Shown here: positions 1 through 8,965 of the stretch, one piece after another
Layout of the letters: each line of letters begins with the position of its first letter
Numbering within the stretch: the first letter of the stretch is position 1
NCBI GenBank assembly: GCA_029210815.1
Contig: JARGGB010000009.1
Location: forward strand, 1 to 61,550
DNA length: 61,550 bases
Origin: Candidatus Brevefilum sp.
GTDB lineage: Bacteria > Chloroflexota > Anaerolineae > Anaerolineales > Anaerolineaceae
Reading direction: 5' to 3'
The notes under the pieces: generated by a model
What the model was told of the DNA's origin: nothing
Databases searched by the model: none
Seen by the model: the letters and a program-made list of their open reading frames with translations, nothing else
Position numbers and translations under genes: made by a program

Positions 1-324
1 AAAAACATGATAATTGAGTTGCTGAAGGGTTTTCCTGTTCATACGATTACTTGCGACAATGGTAAAGAATTCGCAGCTCATGAAGAAATCTCCAGGGCAT
101 TGGAAGCAAAAACATTCTTTGCTCATCCTTATGCTTCGTGGGAACGAGGAACTAATGAAAACACCAATGGCCTCATTCGCCAATATTTCCCTAAGGGTAC
201 TAACTTCACGAATATATCCGAGAATGACATTCGTTATGTAGAAAACAGATTGAACACGAGACCGAGAAAGTGTCTTGGGTTTATTCAACCTATGGTAATC
301 TTAAAAAATCACTGTTGCACTTGA
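1..324 (+). pseudogene. IS30-family transposase, C-terminal fragment
   Basis: The open frame runs in from the window edge, so the 5' part is not visible. It shows the second half of the IS30-type DDE core: TCDNGKEF carries the second catalytic Asp and SWERGTNENTNGLIRQYFPK carries the catalytic Glu, followed by RLNTRPRKCLGF, a hallmark of this family. The last 14 residues do not look like the family. The usual C-terminal end VALDT plus stop is found at 314-331 in a different frame, and the family-like NLKKS is at 297-311 in a third frame, so I infer at least two small frameshifts near the 3' end. The fragment is probably inactive unless the shifts are sequencing errors. Confidence 0.85.
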
Positions 325-340
325 TACTTGAATCCAAGTC
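312..340. repeat. Putative right terminal end of the IS30 element
   Basis: The stretch containing TTGATACTTGAATCCAAG lies directly at the expected end of the transposase frame, where IS30 elements normally carry their right inverted repeat. The left end is outside the window, so the inverted repeat and target duplication cannot be confirmed. Confidence 0.35.
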
Positions 341-393
341 ATAATAAAAAATCGAATTTGGCTATATATAATGAAGGAAATACAGCCTTCCCC

Positions 394-422
394 TTGACCG
401 TAAGCCTTTGAGGCGCTAAAAT
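394..422 (+). promoter_or_regulatory. Sigma-70-type promoter of ffh
   Basis: TTGACC (394-399), a 17-base spacer and TAAAAT (417-422) match the housekeeping consensus well. It lies between the IS30 remnant and ffh and gives a leader of about 35-40 bases. Confidence 0.6.
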
Positions 423-465
423 CACAACTTGTAAGTTTTACAAGAAGAAAGTAATTATTTTTATT

Positions 466-1788
466 GTGTTTGAAAATCTGACTGAAAGACTGACAACAAT
501 ATTCGATGATCTCCGCAGACACGGCCGGCTCTCAGAGTCGGATGTGGATCAGGCGATGCGAGAAGTTCGCCTGGCGCTGCTTGAGGCGGATGTTCATTAC
601 GGGGTTGTTAAGCGCTTCACGAATCGTGTCAAAGAACGTGCCGTTGGTGAAAGAATCTCAAAAGCGCTGAATCCAGCACAGCAAGTTATAAAAATTGTCA
701 ATGAGGAATTGATTTCAACCCTTGGCGAACCAAGCAGCTTAAATCTAAAAGGAGAGCGTCCCTTTGTGCTCATGCTGGTTGGACTGCAGGGTTCAGGTAA
801 AACCACAGCGGCTGCCAAGTTAGCTAAAAAATTACGCGGTCAGGGTGAACGGGTGATGCTCGTTGCAGCGGATCCCTATCGACCGGCTGCTGTGAAACAA
901 CTGCAAACTTTGGGTGAACGCATAAATGTGCCTGTATTTTATCAGGAGAACACCCCACCGCCTAAACTTGCTCAGGAGGCTTTCCAGGCTGCTCGCAAGG
1001 GCGGCGTCAGTGTGGTGATCCTGGATACAGCAGGTCGTTCTCAGATGGACGAAGCATTGATGGCAGAGCTTACATCTATCAAAGACAGGGTTGTGATCAC
1101 TGAGATATTGCTGGTTGTTGATGCGATGATCGGTCAGGAAGCATTGAATGTTGCCCAGGGCTTTCGTCAGAATTTACCCATTTCTGGCTTGTTTATGACC
1201 AAAATTGACGGTGATGCTCGCGGCGGTGCAGCAATCTCAATACGTGAGGTAACCGGCGTACCGATAAAATTCCTGGGTGTTGGTGAGTCCGTTGATGCAA
1301 TTGAGGAGTATAATCCAGACAGGTTAGCTTCTCGTATCCTTGGGATGGGCGACGTATTGGGGCTGATTGAAAAGGCAGAACAAGCTTTTAACCAGGATGA
1401 AGCTGAAGAACAAGCCGAAAAGATTATGCGCGGCGAATTCACGCTTGAGGATTTTGCCAAACAATTAAAACAAATGCGCAAGATGGGTCCTCTGGGAAAG
1501 ATTATGGAAATGCTCCCGGGGCAGATGGGGCAGGTTGCCCGTCAGGTTGATCCAAGAGATGCTGAAGATCAATTAAAACAGATTGAAGCGGTGATCAACT
1601 CGATGACCATCGAGGAGCGGCGAAATCCAAAATTATTGAATGCCAGCCGCAGACGCAGAATTGCGCGCGGGTCTGGACTGGAAGTGCAGGTTGTAAACCA
1701 GGTTATGAAGCGCTTCCGTGAGACCCAACGGCTGATTAAGACATTTCAGAAATCAGGCGGCAAAGGTTTAGGCCGCATGATGGGCTAA
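466..1788 (+). CDS. ffh: Signal recognition particle GTPase Ffh
   Basis: Ffh binds 4.5S RNA and signal sequences of nascent membrane proteins and delivers ribosomes to FtsY at the membrane. At 440 aa it has the usual length. The NG domain (about residues 1-295) shows GLQGSGKTTAAAKLA (P-loop), DTAGR and TKIDGDARGG. The methionine-rich M domain follows, with MGPLGKIMEMLPGQMGQ and the RNA-binding region SRRRRIARGSG. The start is GTG at 466, giving the classical MFENLT N-terminus; the Shine-Dalgarno is weak (AGAAAG). It is the first gene of the rpsP-khpA-rimM group, a common bacterial arrangement. Confidence 0.97.
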   Translation: MFENLTERLTTIFDDLRRHGRLSESDVDQAMREVRLALLEADVHYGVVKRFTNRVKERAVGERISKALNPAQQVIKIVNEELISTLGEPSSLNLKGERPFVLMLVGLQGSGKTTAAAKLAKKLRGQGERVMLVAADPYRPAAVKQLQTLGERINVPVFYQENTPPPKLAQEAFQAARKGGVSVVILDTAGRSQMDEALMAELTSIKDRVVITEILLVVDAMIGQEALNVAQGFRQNLPISGLFMTKIDGDARGGAAISIREVTGVPIKFLGVGESVDAIEEYNPDRLASRILGMGDVLGLIEKAEQAFNQDEAEEQAEKIMRGEFTLEDFAKQLKQMRKMGPLGKIMEMLPGQMGQVARQVDPRDAEDQLKQIEAVINSMTIEERRNPKLLNASRRRRIARGSGLEVQVVNQVMKRFRETQRLIKTFQKSGGKGLGRMMG

Positions 1789-1800
1789 CTGGAGGATAAG

Positions 1801-1838
1801 AAAGGTCAGCGTTCCCTTCAACGCTCTCTCAAACCTTT
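1801..1838 (+). promoter_or_regulatory. Imperfect stem-loop between ffh and rpsP
   Basis: AGCGTT (1808-1813) pairs with AACGCT (1820-1825), and outer AAAGGT (1801-1806) pairs with ACCTTT (1833-1838). No uninterrupted T-run follows, so it is not a classical terminator. It may be an mRNA processing or control element ahead of the ribosomal protein gene. Confidence 0.35.
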
Positions 1839-1898
1839 TGAAGTCTCCGTGTTAAATTAAAAATTAATAAAATTGATATTAAGAGGAGCAAAATTTCG

Positions 1899-2246
1899 AT
1901 GGTACGTATTCGATTACGCCGGGTAGGATCCCGGAATCAGGCAAGTTATCGTGTTGTGGTCGCTGACAAAGAAAGCCCACGCGATGGACGTTTTATTGAA
2001 GTTGTGGGTCATTACAACCCACGAACAGAACCTTCGACAATTGTCTTAAAGGACGACCGTGTCTTTTATTGGCTTAGTGTTGGTGCACAACCAACGGAAG
2101 CAGTTGATGGGCTGTTTAAGCAAACGGAACTTTGGGACCGCTACGAACGATTCAAGAATGGTGAGGAAGTGGAAGCCCTGGTTGAAGAAGCCGAAGAGGT
2201 TTATAAAACAAGGGTAACAGATCCGAGAACAAATCCACATCAATAA
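1899..2246 (+). CDS. rpsP: 30S ribosomal protein S16
   Basis: S16 is a primary assembly protein of the small ribosomal subunit. The sequence opens with MVRIRLRRVGSRNQASYR and continues with SPRDGRFIEVVGHYNP, both diagnostic. The S16 core ends near residue 85; the protein has a charged C-terminal extension of about 30 residues rich in Glu (EEVEALVEEAEEVYKTR), making it longer (115 aa) than the usual 80-90 aa. A strong GAGGAG ribosome site lies 5' of the ATG. It is followed 27 bases later by khpA and then rimM, the conserved S16 neighbourhood. Confidence 0.97.
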   Translation: MVRIRLRRVGSRNQASYRVVVADKESPRDGRFIEVVGHYNPRTEPSTIVLKDDRVFYWLSVGAQPTEAVDGLFKQTELWDRYERFKNGEEVEALVEEAEEVYKTRVTDPRTNPHQ

Positions 2247-2273
2247 ATAGATTAAGGGAAGCGTGAGGCAAGC

Positions 2274-2525
2274 ATGAAAGGTGATAACCTGCAAGAATTG
2301 GTTGAATTTGTTGCTCAGTCGTTGGTTGACCAACCGGCCAAGGTAAATGTTGAAAAACAACAGCGTGGGAATACAGTTCAACTGGATCTGCATGTAGCAA
2401 AAGAAGATATGGGTCGGGTCATTGGTAAGGGGGGACGTGTTGCGAATTCTATTCGTACTTTACTCAATGTTGCAGCTGCTAGAGAGGGCAGCCGGGCTAA
2501 TTTGGACATTGTTGAGCCTTCTTAG
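2274..2525 (+). CDS. khpA: KH-domain RNA-binding protein KhpA (YlqC family)
   Basis: This is a small single-KH-domain protein of 83 aa. The GxxG RNA-contact loop is seen as VIGKGGRVANSIRTLL (about residues 46-61). In other bacteria KhpA forms a complex with KhpB/Jag and is tied to RNA binding, cell elongation and division. Position between rpsP and rimM is the usual one for this family, and the length is typical. Confidence 0.93.
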   Translation: MKGDNLQELVEFVAQSLVDQPAKVNVEKQQRGNTVQLDLHVAKEDMGRVIGKGGRVANSIRTLLNVAAAREGSRANLDIVEPS

Positions 2526-2578
2526 CCCTCGTATTCTTCGATATGCCTCATAAAAACACACATGGTGCAGGCTCGCAG

Positions 2579-3097
2579 ATGATCAACGAGCCTGCCTTTC
2601 TTGTCCTCGGTAAATTAAGACGGGCGCATGGCGTGCAGGGTGAAATTCCTTTAGAAATCTATACACACATGCTGGAATTATTGGTTCCTGAGAGCGTCGT
2701 CTATATTGGGGAAGAGCATCAACCGTATACCATTGAAGAGACACGTTATAAAAACGAGCTTTTATTATTGAAGTTTTACAACGTGAATGATCGCACGCTT
2801 GTTTCCACTCTCACCAATCAATTAGTGTATGTGGCAGTGGAGCAACTCCCCCCGCTTCCTGAAGAAGAGTTCTATCTTCACGAATTAATTGGTTTGGGTG
2901 TGTACGAAGAGGACGGCACTTATTTAGGGGTTCTGATTGAGATATTGGAAACAGGCGCCAACGACGTGTATCTTATAGAAGACGAGTCCGGTGTTGAAAC
3001 TTTGATCCCGGCGACGGAAGAGATGATTTTGGACATTGATTTGTCTGAAAGAAAGATGATCGTCGGTAAAATGGACTGGTACGGTGAGGGGGACTGA
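2579..3097 (+). CDS. rimM: 16S rRNA processing protein RimM
   Basis: RimM binds S19 and helps mature the 3' (head) domain of the 30S subunit. The N-terminal RimM beta-barrel contains LGKLRRAHGVQGEIPLEIYT, and the PRC-barrel follows with EEEFYLHELIGLGVYEEDG and LIPATEEMILDIDL. I prefer ATG 2579 (172 aa) because it places the conserved HGVQGE motif near residue 18 as in the family; an upstream ATG at 2543 adds 12 residues without a ribosome site. The stop overlaps the dprA start by one base. trmD and rplS, common next genes, are not here. Confidence 0.93.
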   Translation: MINEPAFLVLGKLRRAHGVQGEIPLEIYTHMLELLVPESVVYIGEEHQPYTIEETRYKNELLLLKFYNVNDRTLVSTLTNQLVYVAVEQLPPLPEEEFYLHELIGLGVYEEDGTYLGVLIEILETGANDVYLIEDESGVETLIPATEEMILDIDLSERKMIVGKMDWYGEGD

Positions 3098-4191
3098 TGT
3101 CCGATGAGAAAAAGTACTGGATCGGCTTTAACCTTGTTAGAGGGATAGGATCGGTTCGATTTCAACAAATTAAAAATTATTTTGGTGATTTATCTGTCGC
3201 CTGGAATGCACCGGGAGAATCCTTCAAACATGCAGGTTTACCCAGCCGTGCAGTTACAAATTTTCTCAGATTACGAAAACAAATTGACCTCGACCAGGTT
3301 TATGAGTCGATCCTTGAAAAGGACATCAAGGTTCTGACTTTATTGGATGATGATTACCCCCGTTTGTTAAAGGAAATTGACCAATCCCCGCCAGTAATTT
3401 ATGTTAAAGGTACCCTGAGCACAGCAGATGAATTTGCAATTGCAATTGTGGGAACAAGGCGAGTCAGTGAGTACGGACAGCAAATTACACGGGATGCCAG
3501 TATCTACCTGGCGGGTCATGGATTGACCATTGTGAGCGGATTGGCGCGAGGTGTGGATGGCATTGCCCATCGACATGCGCTTGAGGCTGGCGGTCGAACG
3601 ATTGCTGTTTTGGGAAGCGGTGTGGATGTTATTTATCCACCAGAACACCGCAAATTAGCAGAAGCAATCAGTGAGAACGGCGCAGTCATCAGTGATTATC
3701 CTTTGGGGACCCAACCTGAAGGCGTAAATTTCCCACCACGAAACCGGATTATCTCAGGTTTGTCGTTGGGCACGATCGTTGTAGAAGCGGGTGATAGAAG
3801 CGGTGCATTAATTACTGCTGACTTTGCCCTTGAACAGGGTCGGGATGTCTTCGCCGTCCCTGGTAATGTGCTTTCCCCAGCCAGTCGAGGAACCAATCGA
3901 TTAATTCAAAATGGGGCTTATGCGATGGTTTCGCCCCAGGACGTTTTGGATGTGTTGAATTTATCGGAGCTTGAATCCATTAAGACAGCCCGCCAGGTTT
4001 TACCTGCAGATAAAACCGAAGCCAGGATTTTACAGGTGATGAATTTTGAGCCCATGCATATCGATGAAATTTGCAACGAAGTCAGCCTGCCTGTTGATAA
4101 GGTATCTGCAGCGCTGACAATGATGGAGCTGAAGGGCCTGGTCCAACATGTGGGGGCGATGCGGTATGCTGTGGTTCGAGAGTTTTCATAA
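3097..4191 (+). CDS. dprA: DNA processing protein DprA/Smf
   Basis: DprA binds incoming single-stranded DNA and loads RecA during natural transformation; it is also widespread in bacteria not known to be competent. At 364 aa it has an N-terminal helix-hairpin-helix/SAM-like region, the Rossmann-like core with GTRRVSEYG, HGLTIVSGLARGVDGIAHR and VLGSGVDVIYP, then PPRNRIISGLS, and a C-terminal winged-helix (DprA_WH) from about residue 300. It starts in a TGATG junction with rimM, behind GGTGAGGGG, so translation is probably coupled. No com genes are in the window. Confidence 0.95.
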   Translation: MSDEKKYWIGFNLVRGIGSVRFQQIKNYFGDLSVAWNAPGESFKHAGLPSRAVTNFLRLRKQIDLDQVYESILEKDIKVLTLLDDDYPRLLKEIDQSPPVIYVKGTLSTADEFAIAIVGTRRVSEYGQQITRDASIYLAGHGLTIVSGLARGVDGIAHRHALEAGGRTIAVLGSGVDVIYPPEHRKLAEAISENGAVISDYPLGTQPEGVNFPPRNRIISGLSLGTIVVEAGDRSGALITADFALEQGRDVFAVPGNVLSPASRGTNRLIQNGAYAMVSPQDVLDVLNLSELESIKTARQVLPADKTEARILQVMNFEPMHIDEICNEVSLPVDKVSAALTMMELKGLVQHVGAMRYAVVREFS

Positions 4192-4208
4192 AAATAAGGA
4201 GGTTGACG

Positions 4209-5300
4209 ATGTTTGAGCATTATTATGCAGTCATCATGGCTGGCGGCAGCGGCACACGTCTATGGCCGCTTTCCCGCAAAAACCGTCCGAAGCAGTCTTT
4301 ATCTTTTCTTGGGGATCGTACGCTGTTTCAACATGCGGTAGATCGCTTACAGGGACTCTTCCCCTACGAACGTATCCTGATCGTAACTGTGGAAGAACAG
4401 GTTTCACTGTTAAAAAAAGAATGCCCGGAAATTCCCGATGAAAATTATGTGATCGAACCTCTGCCAAGAGGCACTGCCTCTGTTGTGGGTTTGGCTGCAA
4501 TTGAAATCAAACACCGAGACCCTCAAGGCGCAATGGCGATTTTGACGGCTGATCACCTGATTAAAAATGAAGATCATCTTCAGCAGCTGCTGAAAGCCGC
4601 ATATCAGCTTAGCAAGGAATCCTACCTGGTGACCCTGGGGATCAAGCCAAGCTATCCATCAACTGGCTACGGCTACATTCAAAAAGGAGAGCCTTTGGGT
4701 GCCTATGAGGGATTGCAAGCTTTCAAGGTCAAAAGGTTTAAGGAAAAACCTGATGAGCAAACTGCTAAGGACCTCGTTTCGGATGGAGAACATGTATGGA
4801 ATTCAGGTATGTTCATCTGGCAAGTTGGCACGGTAATGGCTGAGATAGAACGTCAAATGCCTGATTTATATGAAAAACTTGAAAAAATTAACGAAAGCTG
4901 GTCAACTCAGGGTGGTGCAGATGTGTTAGCTGCAGTCTGGCCGACCATCCGTAAAGAAACAATTGATTACGGCATTATGGAAGGTGCAGGAAAAGTTGCT
5001 GTGATACCTTCAGTTGATCTTGGATGGCATGATGTGGGGAGCTGGGATTATTTATTCGAGGCACTGGATTGTGATGATGCTGGTAATATCCATTTATCCG
5101 GTGATGCTGTCTTATTTGACACACACGGTACACTTATTTGCGAAGATTCAGCGGATCGTTTAATTGTGACGATTGGCGTTGAAGATTTGATTATTGTTGA
5201 TTCTGGCAATGCGCTGCTCGTTTGCGACCGAAAGCAAGCTCAACGAGTGCGTGAAGCTGTTCGAAAATTAGAAAATGACGGTCGCGACGATTATTTGTAG
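4209..5300 (+). CDS. manC: Mannose-1-phosphate guanylyltransferase
   Basis: The enzyme makes GDP-mannose from GTP and mannose-1-phosphate, the activated sugar for surface glycans. The nucleotidyltransferase signature MAGGSGTRLWPLSRKNRPKQ is near the N-terminus; other family motifs are ILTADHLI, FKEKPD, WNSGMFIW and GWHDVGSW. The length (363 aa) is that of the short form without the isomerase domain. ATG 4209 follows AAGGAGG (4196-4202) at a good distance, so the in-frame TTG at 4203 is rejected. Its product could feed the glycosyltransferases encoded at 18.6-31 kb (inference). The symbol is by family analogy. Confidence 0.92.
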   Translation: MFEHYYAVIMAGGSGTRLWPLSRKNRPKQSLSFLGDRTLFQHAVDRLQGLFPYERILIVTVEEQVSLLKKECPEIPDENYVIEPLPRGTASVVGLAAIEIKHRDPQGAMAILTADHLIKNEDHLQQLLKAAYQLSKESYLVTLGIKPSYPSTGYGYIQKGEPLGAYEGLQAFKVKRFKEKPDEQTAKDLVSDGEHVWNSGMFIWQVGTVMAEIERQMPDLYEKLEKINESWSTQGGADVLAAVWPTIRKETIDYGIMEGAGKVAVIPSVDLGWHDVGSWDYLFEALDCDDAGNIHLSGDAVLFDTHGTLICEDSADRLIVTIGVEDLIIVDSGNALLVCDRKQAQRVREAVRKLENDGRDDYL

Positions 5301-5312
5301 GAGTAATTTAAA

Positions 5313-7634
5313 TTGGAAGCATATTGTGTAAAATGTCGAGAAAAAAGAGAAATTCAAGAGCCTGTAGCAGCTTATAACGCTGCCGGTGCCCCTGTTACAA
5401 AGGGCACATGCTCGGTCTGTGGTACAAAAGTATATCGTATGGGGCGAACAGACGCGCATGAAGGACTCCCAAAACCTGAAATTTCTCGCAAAAAAGAAAT
5501 CAAACGCAAGGGGAAATTGGTGATCGTTGAATCGCCGGCAAAAGCCAAAACCGTTGGACGGTTTTTGGGCAAAGGGTACACCGTGCGGGCATCTGTGGGT
5601 CATGTGCGTGATTTGTTGCGATCTAAACTTTCGGTTGATGTGGAGAATGATTTTGAGCCCCGCTATCGTGTTCCAAATGAAAAGCGTGATGTGGTTAACG
5701 AGCTGAAAAAGCTTTCCGAGAAGGCAGAAGCGGTTTATTTGGCAACAGACCCGGACCGTGAAGGTGAAGCGATAGCCTGGCACCTGATGGAAGCAGCTGA
5801 AATTGAAGAAGATCGCACCCATCGGGTGGTTTTTCATGAGATTACAGAGGATGCTGTTGCCCATGCCTTTGCACATCCCCGCACCATTGATATGGACTTG
5901 GTGGACGCGCAGCAAGCGCGCCGAATCCTTGACCGTTTGGTGGGATATGGCATCAGCCCGATTCTCTGGAAAAAGGTTCGAAGCCGTCTTTCAGCGGGGC
6001 GGGTGCAATCCGTTGCGCTGAGATTGGTTGTTGAGCGAGAGCGCGAAATTGATGCTTTCATTCCCGATGAATACTGGTCAATCGATGCTGATTTTCTACC
6101 AGAAGGTGGAAAGACGTCCTATCGGGCAAAATTAGCAAAGATTAACGGTAATGACCCTGAATTGGGAAGTGAAGATGCAGTCAACAAGATCCTTGATGAC
6201 ATGCGTGAATCAGTCTACACTGTGGACTCGATTAAACACGGTAAACGCCGGCGAAATTCATCCGCACCATTTATTACCAGTACTTTGCAGCAGGATGCCT
6301 CACGAAAATTGGGATTCACAGCGAAGAAGACCATGTCTGTTGCCCAACAATTATATGAAGGTATTGAGCTGGATGGTCAGGGTACCACGGGTTTAATTAC
6401 CTACATGCGAACAGACTCTACCAATATTTCTGATGTTGCATCGAACGAAGTTAGAAACTATATCAAAGACAAATACGGCAAAGAATACCTGCCTAAAGTT
6501 CCCCCAAAATATAAAACGAGAACCCAATCTGCCCAGGAAGCACATGAGGCAATTCGCCCAACATCTGTGATGCGAAAGCCGAAAGCCATCAAAAAATACC
6601 TCTCACGGGATCAATTCCGTTTATATCGATTGATCTGGCAAAGATTTGTTGCCTCGCAGATGAATCCTGCGGTCTATAAAACACTGTCTGTGGAAATTAT
6701 CGGTGAAGGGGCAGAAAATGCGTATCTCTTACGCGCCTCTGGCAGTCAGCTCGAGTTTCCTGGTTTCCTGGTCGTTTATGAGGAAGGACGGGACGAGGAC
6801 CAGACGGAAGAAGATGAAGCCGACAGCGACACCATCCCGATCGGTGAAATAAAGGAAAAACAAAAGCAGACCCTTGAAGAACTTTACCCGGATCAGCATT
6901 TTACACAGCCGCCGCCCCGTTACACAGAGGCGTCATTGGTTCAGGCACTTGAAGAAAATGGTATTGGTCGCCCATCAACTTATGCGGCGATATTATCAAC
7001 CATTCAGAACCGTGGTTATGTTGTTCGTGAAAATAAGCGGCTTGAGCCTACGGAAACAGGTTTCCTTGTTAATGACCTTGTTGTTGAATACTTCCCCAGC
7101 ATCGTGGATGTTAATTTCACATCCCACCTGGAAGATGATCTTGACCTGATTGCCTCTGGTGAAGCAGACTGGGTGGAAATTGTTCGCGAATTCTATGGTC
7201 CCTTTTCTGAGCGGCTTGCCCATGCTGAAGAAGAAATGCCCGAGAAGAAAGCCGAATTGCAGAAAGTCGGCCGTGAGTGTCCTAAATGCGGTCATGATTT
7301 GATCATCCGTTGGGGGCGTTATGGAAAGTTTATCAGCTGCAGCAATTTTCCCAAATGCCGATACACAGAACCTTATCTCGAAAAAATTGGGATGACTTGC
7401 CCTGAATGTGGCGAAGGTGAGGTTGTTAGGCGAAAGACACGTAAGGGTCGTACCTTCTACGGTTGTTCACGGTACCCGGATTGTGATTTTACATCCTGGA
7501 AACAGCCCGTTCCAACACCCTGTCCGAATTGCAGCGGCACCCTGGTGATTGCAAACAAACGGGATGTGCAATGTATGGACTGTGAAAAAACATTTTTACA
7601 GGATAAGGTTTTGAAAGAATCCGAAATGGCATAA
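5313..7634 (+). CDS. topA: DNA topoisomerase I with extra N-terminal zinc-binding domain
   Basis: Type IA topoisomerase relaxes negative supercoils. The Toprim domain begins near residue 67 (KLVIVESPAKAKTVGRFLG) and contains ATDPDREGEAIAWHL; the catalytic Tyr is about residue 364 in GLITYMRTDSTN. Three C-terminal zinc ribbons follow (pairs such as CPKCG, CPECG, CPNC). Ahead of Toprim are about 65 residues resembling a DUF5679-type zinc module with CVKC and CSVCGTKVYRMG. The start is TTG 5313 with AGGAG at 5299-5303; the frame is open and in register, so the extra domain is genuinely part of the gene. At 773 aa it is otherwise normal. Confidence 0.95.
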   Translation: MEAYCVKCREKREIQEPVAAYNAAGAPVTKGTCSVCGTKVYRMGRTDAHEGLPKPEISRKKEIKRKGKLVIVESPAKAKTVGRFLGKGYTVRASVGHVRDLLRSKLSVDVENDFEPRYRVPNEKRDVVNELKKLSEKAEAVYLATDPDREGEAIAWHLMEAAEIEEDRTHRVVFHEITEDAVAHAFAHPRTIDMDLVDAQQARRILDRLVGYGISPILWKKVRSRLSAGRVQSVALRLVVEREREIDAFIPDEYWSIDADFLPEGGKTSYRAKLAKINGNDPELGSEDAVNKILDDMRESVYTVDSIKHGKRRRNSSAPFITSTLQQDASRKLGFTAKKTMSVAQQLYEGIELDGQGTTGLITYMRTDSTNISDVASNEVRNYIKDKYGKEYLPKVPPKYKTRTQSAQEAHEAIRPTSVMRKPKAIKKYLSRDQFRLYRLIWQRFVASQMNPAVYKTLSVEIIGEGAENAYLLRASGSQLEFPGFLVVYEEGRDEDQTEEDEADSDTIPIGEIKEKQKQTLEELYPDQHFTQPPPRYTEASLVQALEENGIGRPSTYAAILSTIQNRGYVVRENKRLEPTETGFLVNDLVVEYFPSIVDVNFTSHLEDDLDLIASGEADWVEIVREFYGPFSERLAHAEEEMPEKKAELQKVGRECPKCGHDLIIRWGRYGKFISCSNFPKCRYTEPYLEKIGMTCPECGEGEVVRRKTRKGRTFYGCSRYPDCDFTSWKQPVPTPCPNCSGTLVIANKRDVQCMDCEKTFLQDKVLKESEMA

Positions 7635-7744
7635 AGGTTGCAATCTATTTTCTGAGGATCATGAATTATAATTGCAGAAAGCAAGCATTTATTCTACAAT
7701 AGTCACAAAGCGATTATTTCAGACAGCCAAGATAGGAGTTGATG

Positions 7745-8803
7745 ATGGACTCAGAAAAAATAATGTCCTACCTCAAGGATTACAGGATCTCAATACCCGT
7801 AGGTGTTATTTTGGGTTTGATTTTAGGCCTGGTCATCGGGTGGGGAATTTGGCCGGTCCAATGGACAGACCTTGCGCCTTACCACCTGCGCCAGGATCTT
7901 CGTGAAGATTACTTGAGGATGTCAATTTATACGTCAACCACGATTGGTGACGGATCGATCGCAACCAAAGCGTGGTTGGAATTGGCGGAGACTGCTGAAG
8001 AAACCCTTACTGCTGTCAGGAATGACCCTCGCTACTTGAATCCGCAGCAAATCACAAGTTTTGCAGCAATTGTTGGTGCAGAATCCTACCCAATTACGCC
8101 CACTTTGGAAGTGACTGAAATAACAGAAATTGAAGAAGAACAGGATGAGGGCGGTGGTCCAAATTGGCTTTTACTTGGCGGTCTTTGCCTGGTTTTACTG
8201 GTTGTCGCTGCTGCCGTTATTTACTACTTCATCCTGCGTGATCGTTCAAGGGAAGGTGTCCAGAGAGAAATTCTGGGAACGAAGGGACGGTCAGAAGGTG
8301 ACTTTGGCTTTGAAAGAGAAGAACAACGCTATGTAAGCCAAGCCAATGTGAGCCCGTCAGTTCCGGATGAACAAACGATGCCGGTCGCGCAATTCATGAC
8401 CACCTACATGATAGGGGACGATCTTTATGATGATTCCTTTAGCATTGATGCACCAACGGGTGAATTCCTTGGTGAGTGCGGTGTCGGCATCTCAGAAACC
8501 GTTGGCGTTGGAGATCCCAAGCGCGTGACTGCATTTGAGGTTTGGCTGTTTGATAAGAATGATATTCAAACTGTGACGAAGGTCATCATGAGTGCTCATG
8601 CCTATGATGAGGATAAGATTCGCATGCGGCTTGAATCGAAAGGTGAACCCGTCCTCGCTGAACCCGGGAAGCAAGTTCTGCTTGAGACAGCAACTTTGCA
8701 GCTTGAAGCACGCGTGATTGATATGGAATATGGCGAGGGTGCTGCCCCTGATTACAGCTATTTCCAGCGATTGACCCTGGAGCTGGCAATCTGGCCAAAG
8801 TAA
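7745..8803 (+). CDS. Two-helix membrane protein of unknown function
   Basis: I do not recognise a characterised family. The protein (352 aa) has a membrane helix near residues 15-35 (SIPVGVILGLILGLVIGWGI), an alpha-helical stretch with DLREDYLRMSIY, an acidic linker (EITEIEEEQDEGGG), a second helix at about 140-162, a charged segment, and a C-terminal soluble domain of about 150 residues. TTG 7739 and ATGs at 7742 and 7745 are possible starts; ATG 7745 fits best with AGGAG at 7734-7738. It follows topA and ends at a strong terminator. Lineage-specific envelope or secretion-related protein is a guess only. Confidence 0.75.
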   Translation: MDSEKIMSYLKDYRISIPVGVILGLILGLVIGWGIWPVQWTDLAPYHLRQDLREDYLRMSIYTSTTIGDGSIATKAWLELAETAEETLTAVRNDPRYLNPQQITSFAAIVGAESYPITPTLEVTEITEIEEEQDEGGGPNWLLLGGLCLVLLVVAAAVIYYFILRDRSREGVQREILGTKGRSEGDFGFEREEQRYVSQANVSPSVPDEQTMPVAQFMTTYMIGDDLYDDSFSIDAPTGEFLGECGVGISETVGVGDPKRVTAFEVWLFDKNDIQTVTKVIMSAHAYDEDKIRMRLESKGEPVLAEPGKQVLLETATLQLEARVIDMEYGEGAAPDYSYFQRLTLELAIWPK

Positions 8804-8841
8804 AGAAAATATTATCAGAAGTAATTAATTTAAGTATTACA

Positions 8842-8868
8842 AAGACTGGTTGAAAAACCAGTCTTTTT
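8842..8868. terminator. Bidirectional intrinsic terminator
   Basis: AAGACTGGTT (8842-8851), loop GAAA, AACCAGTCTT (8856-8865), then T-run. It is A-rich on the 5' side, so it can work on both strands, between the plus-strand membrane protein gene and greA on the minus strand. Confidence 0.85.
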
Positions 8869-8901
8869 GATATACAAAAAAATTTCCTTTTTAAATGATT
8901 G

Positions 8902-8929
8902 GTAGGGGCTCGGTATGCCAAGCCCCTAC
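8902..8929. repeat. GTAGGGGCT palindrome (interspersed-repeat type)
   Basis: GTAGGGGCT (8902-8910) is inverted as AGCCCCTAC (8921-8929), with partly pairing inner bases. It sits in a gene-free stretch and resembles the GTAGGGGC palindromes scattered in many bacterial genomes. A second small hairpin, CTTCGG/CCGAAG (8950-8964), is next to the greA stop. Confidence 0.5.
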
Positions 8930-8965
8930 ATAAAATTGATGTCGTTTCGCTTCGGTTACCGAAGA

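Noticed and set aside
1801-1838. Terminator between ffh and rpsP
   Set aside because: The stem is present, but there is no T-run, and both genes look cotranscribed.
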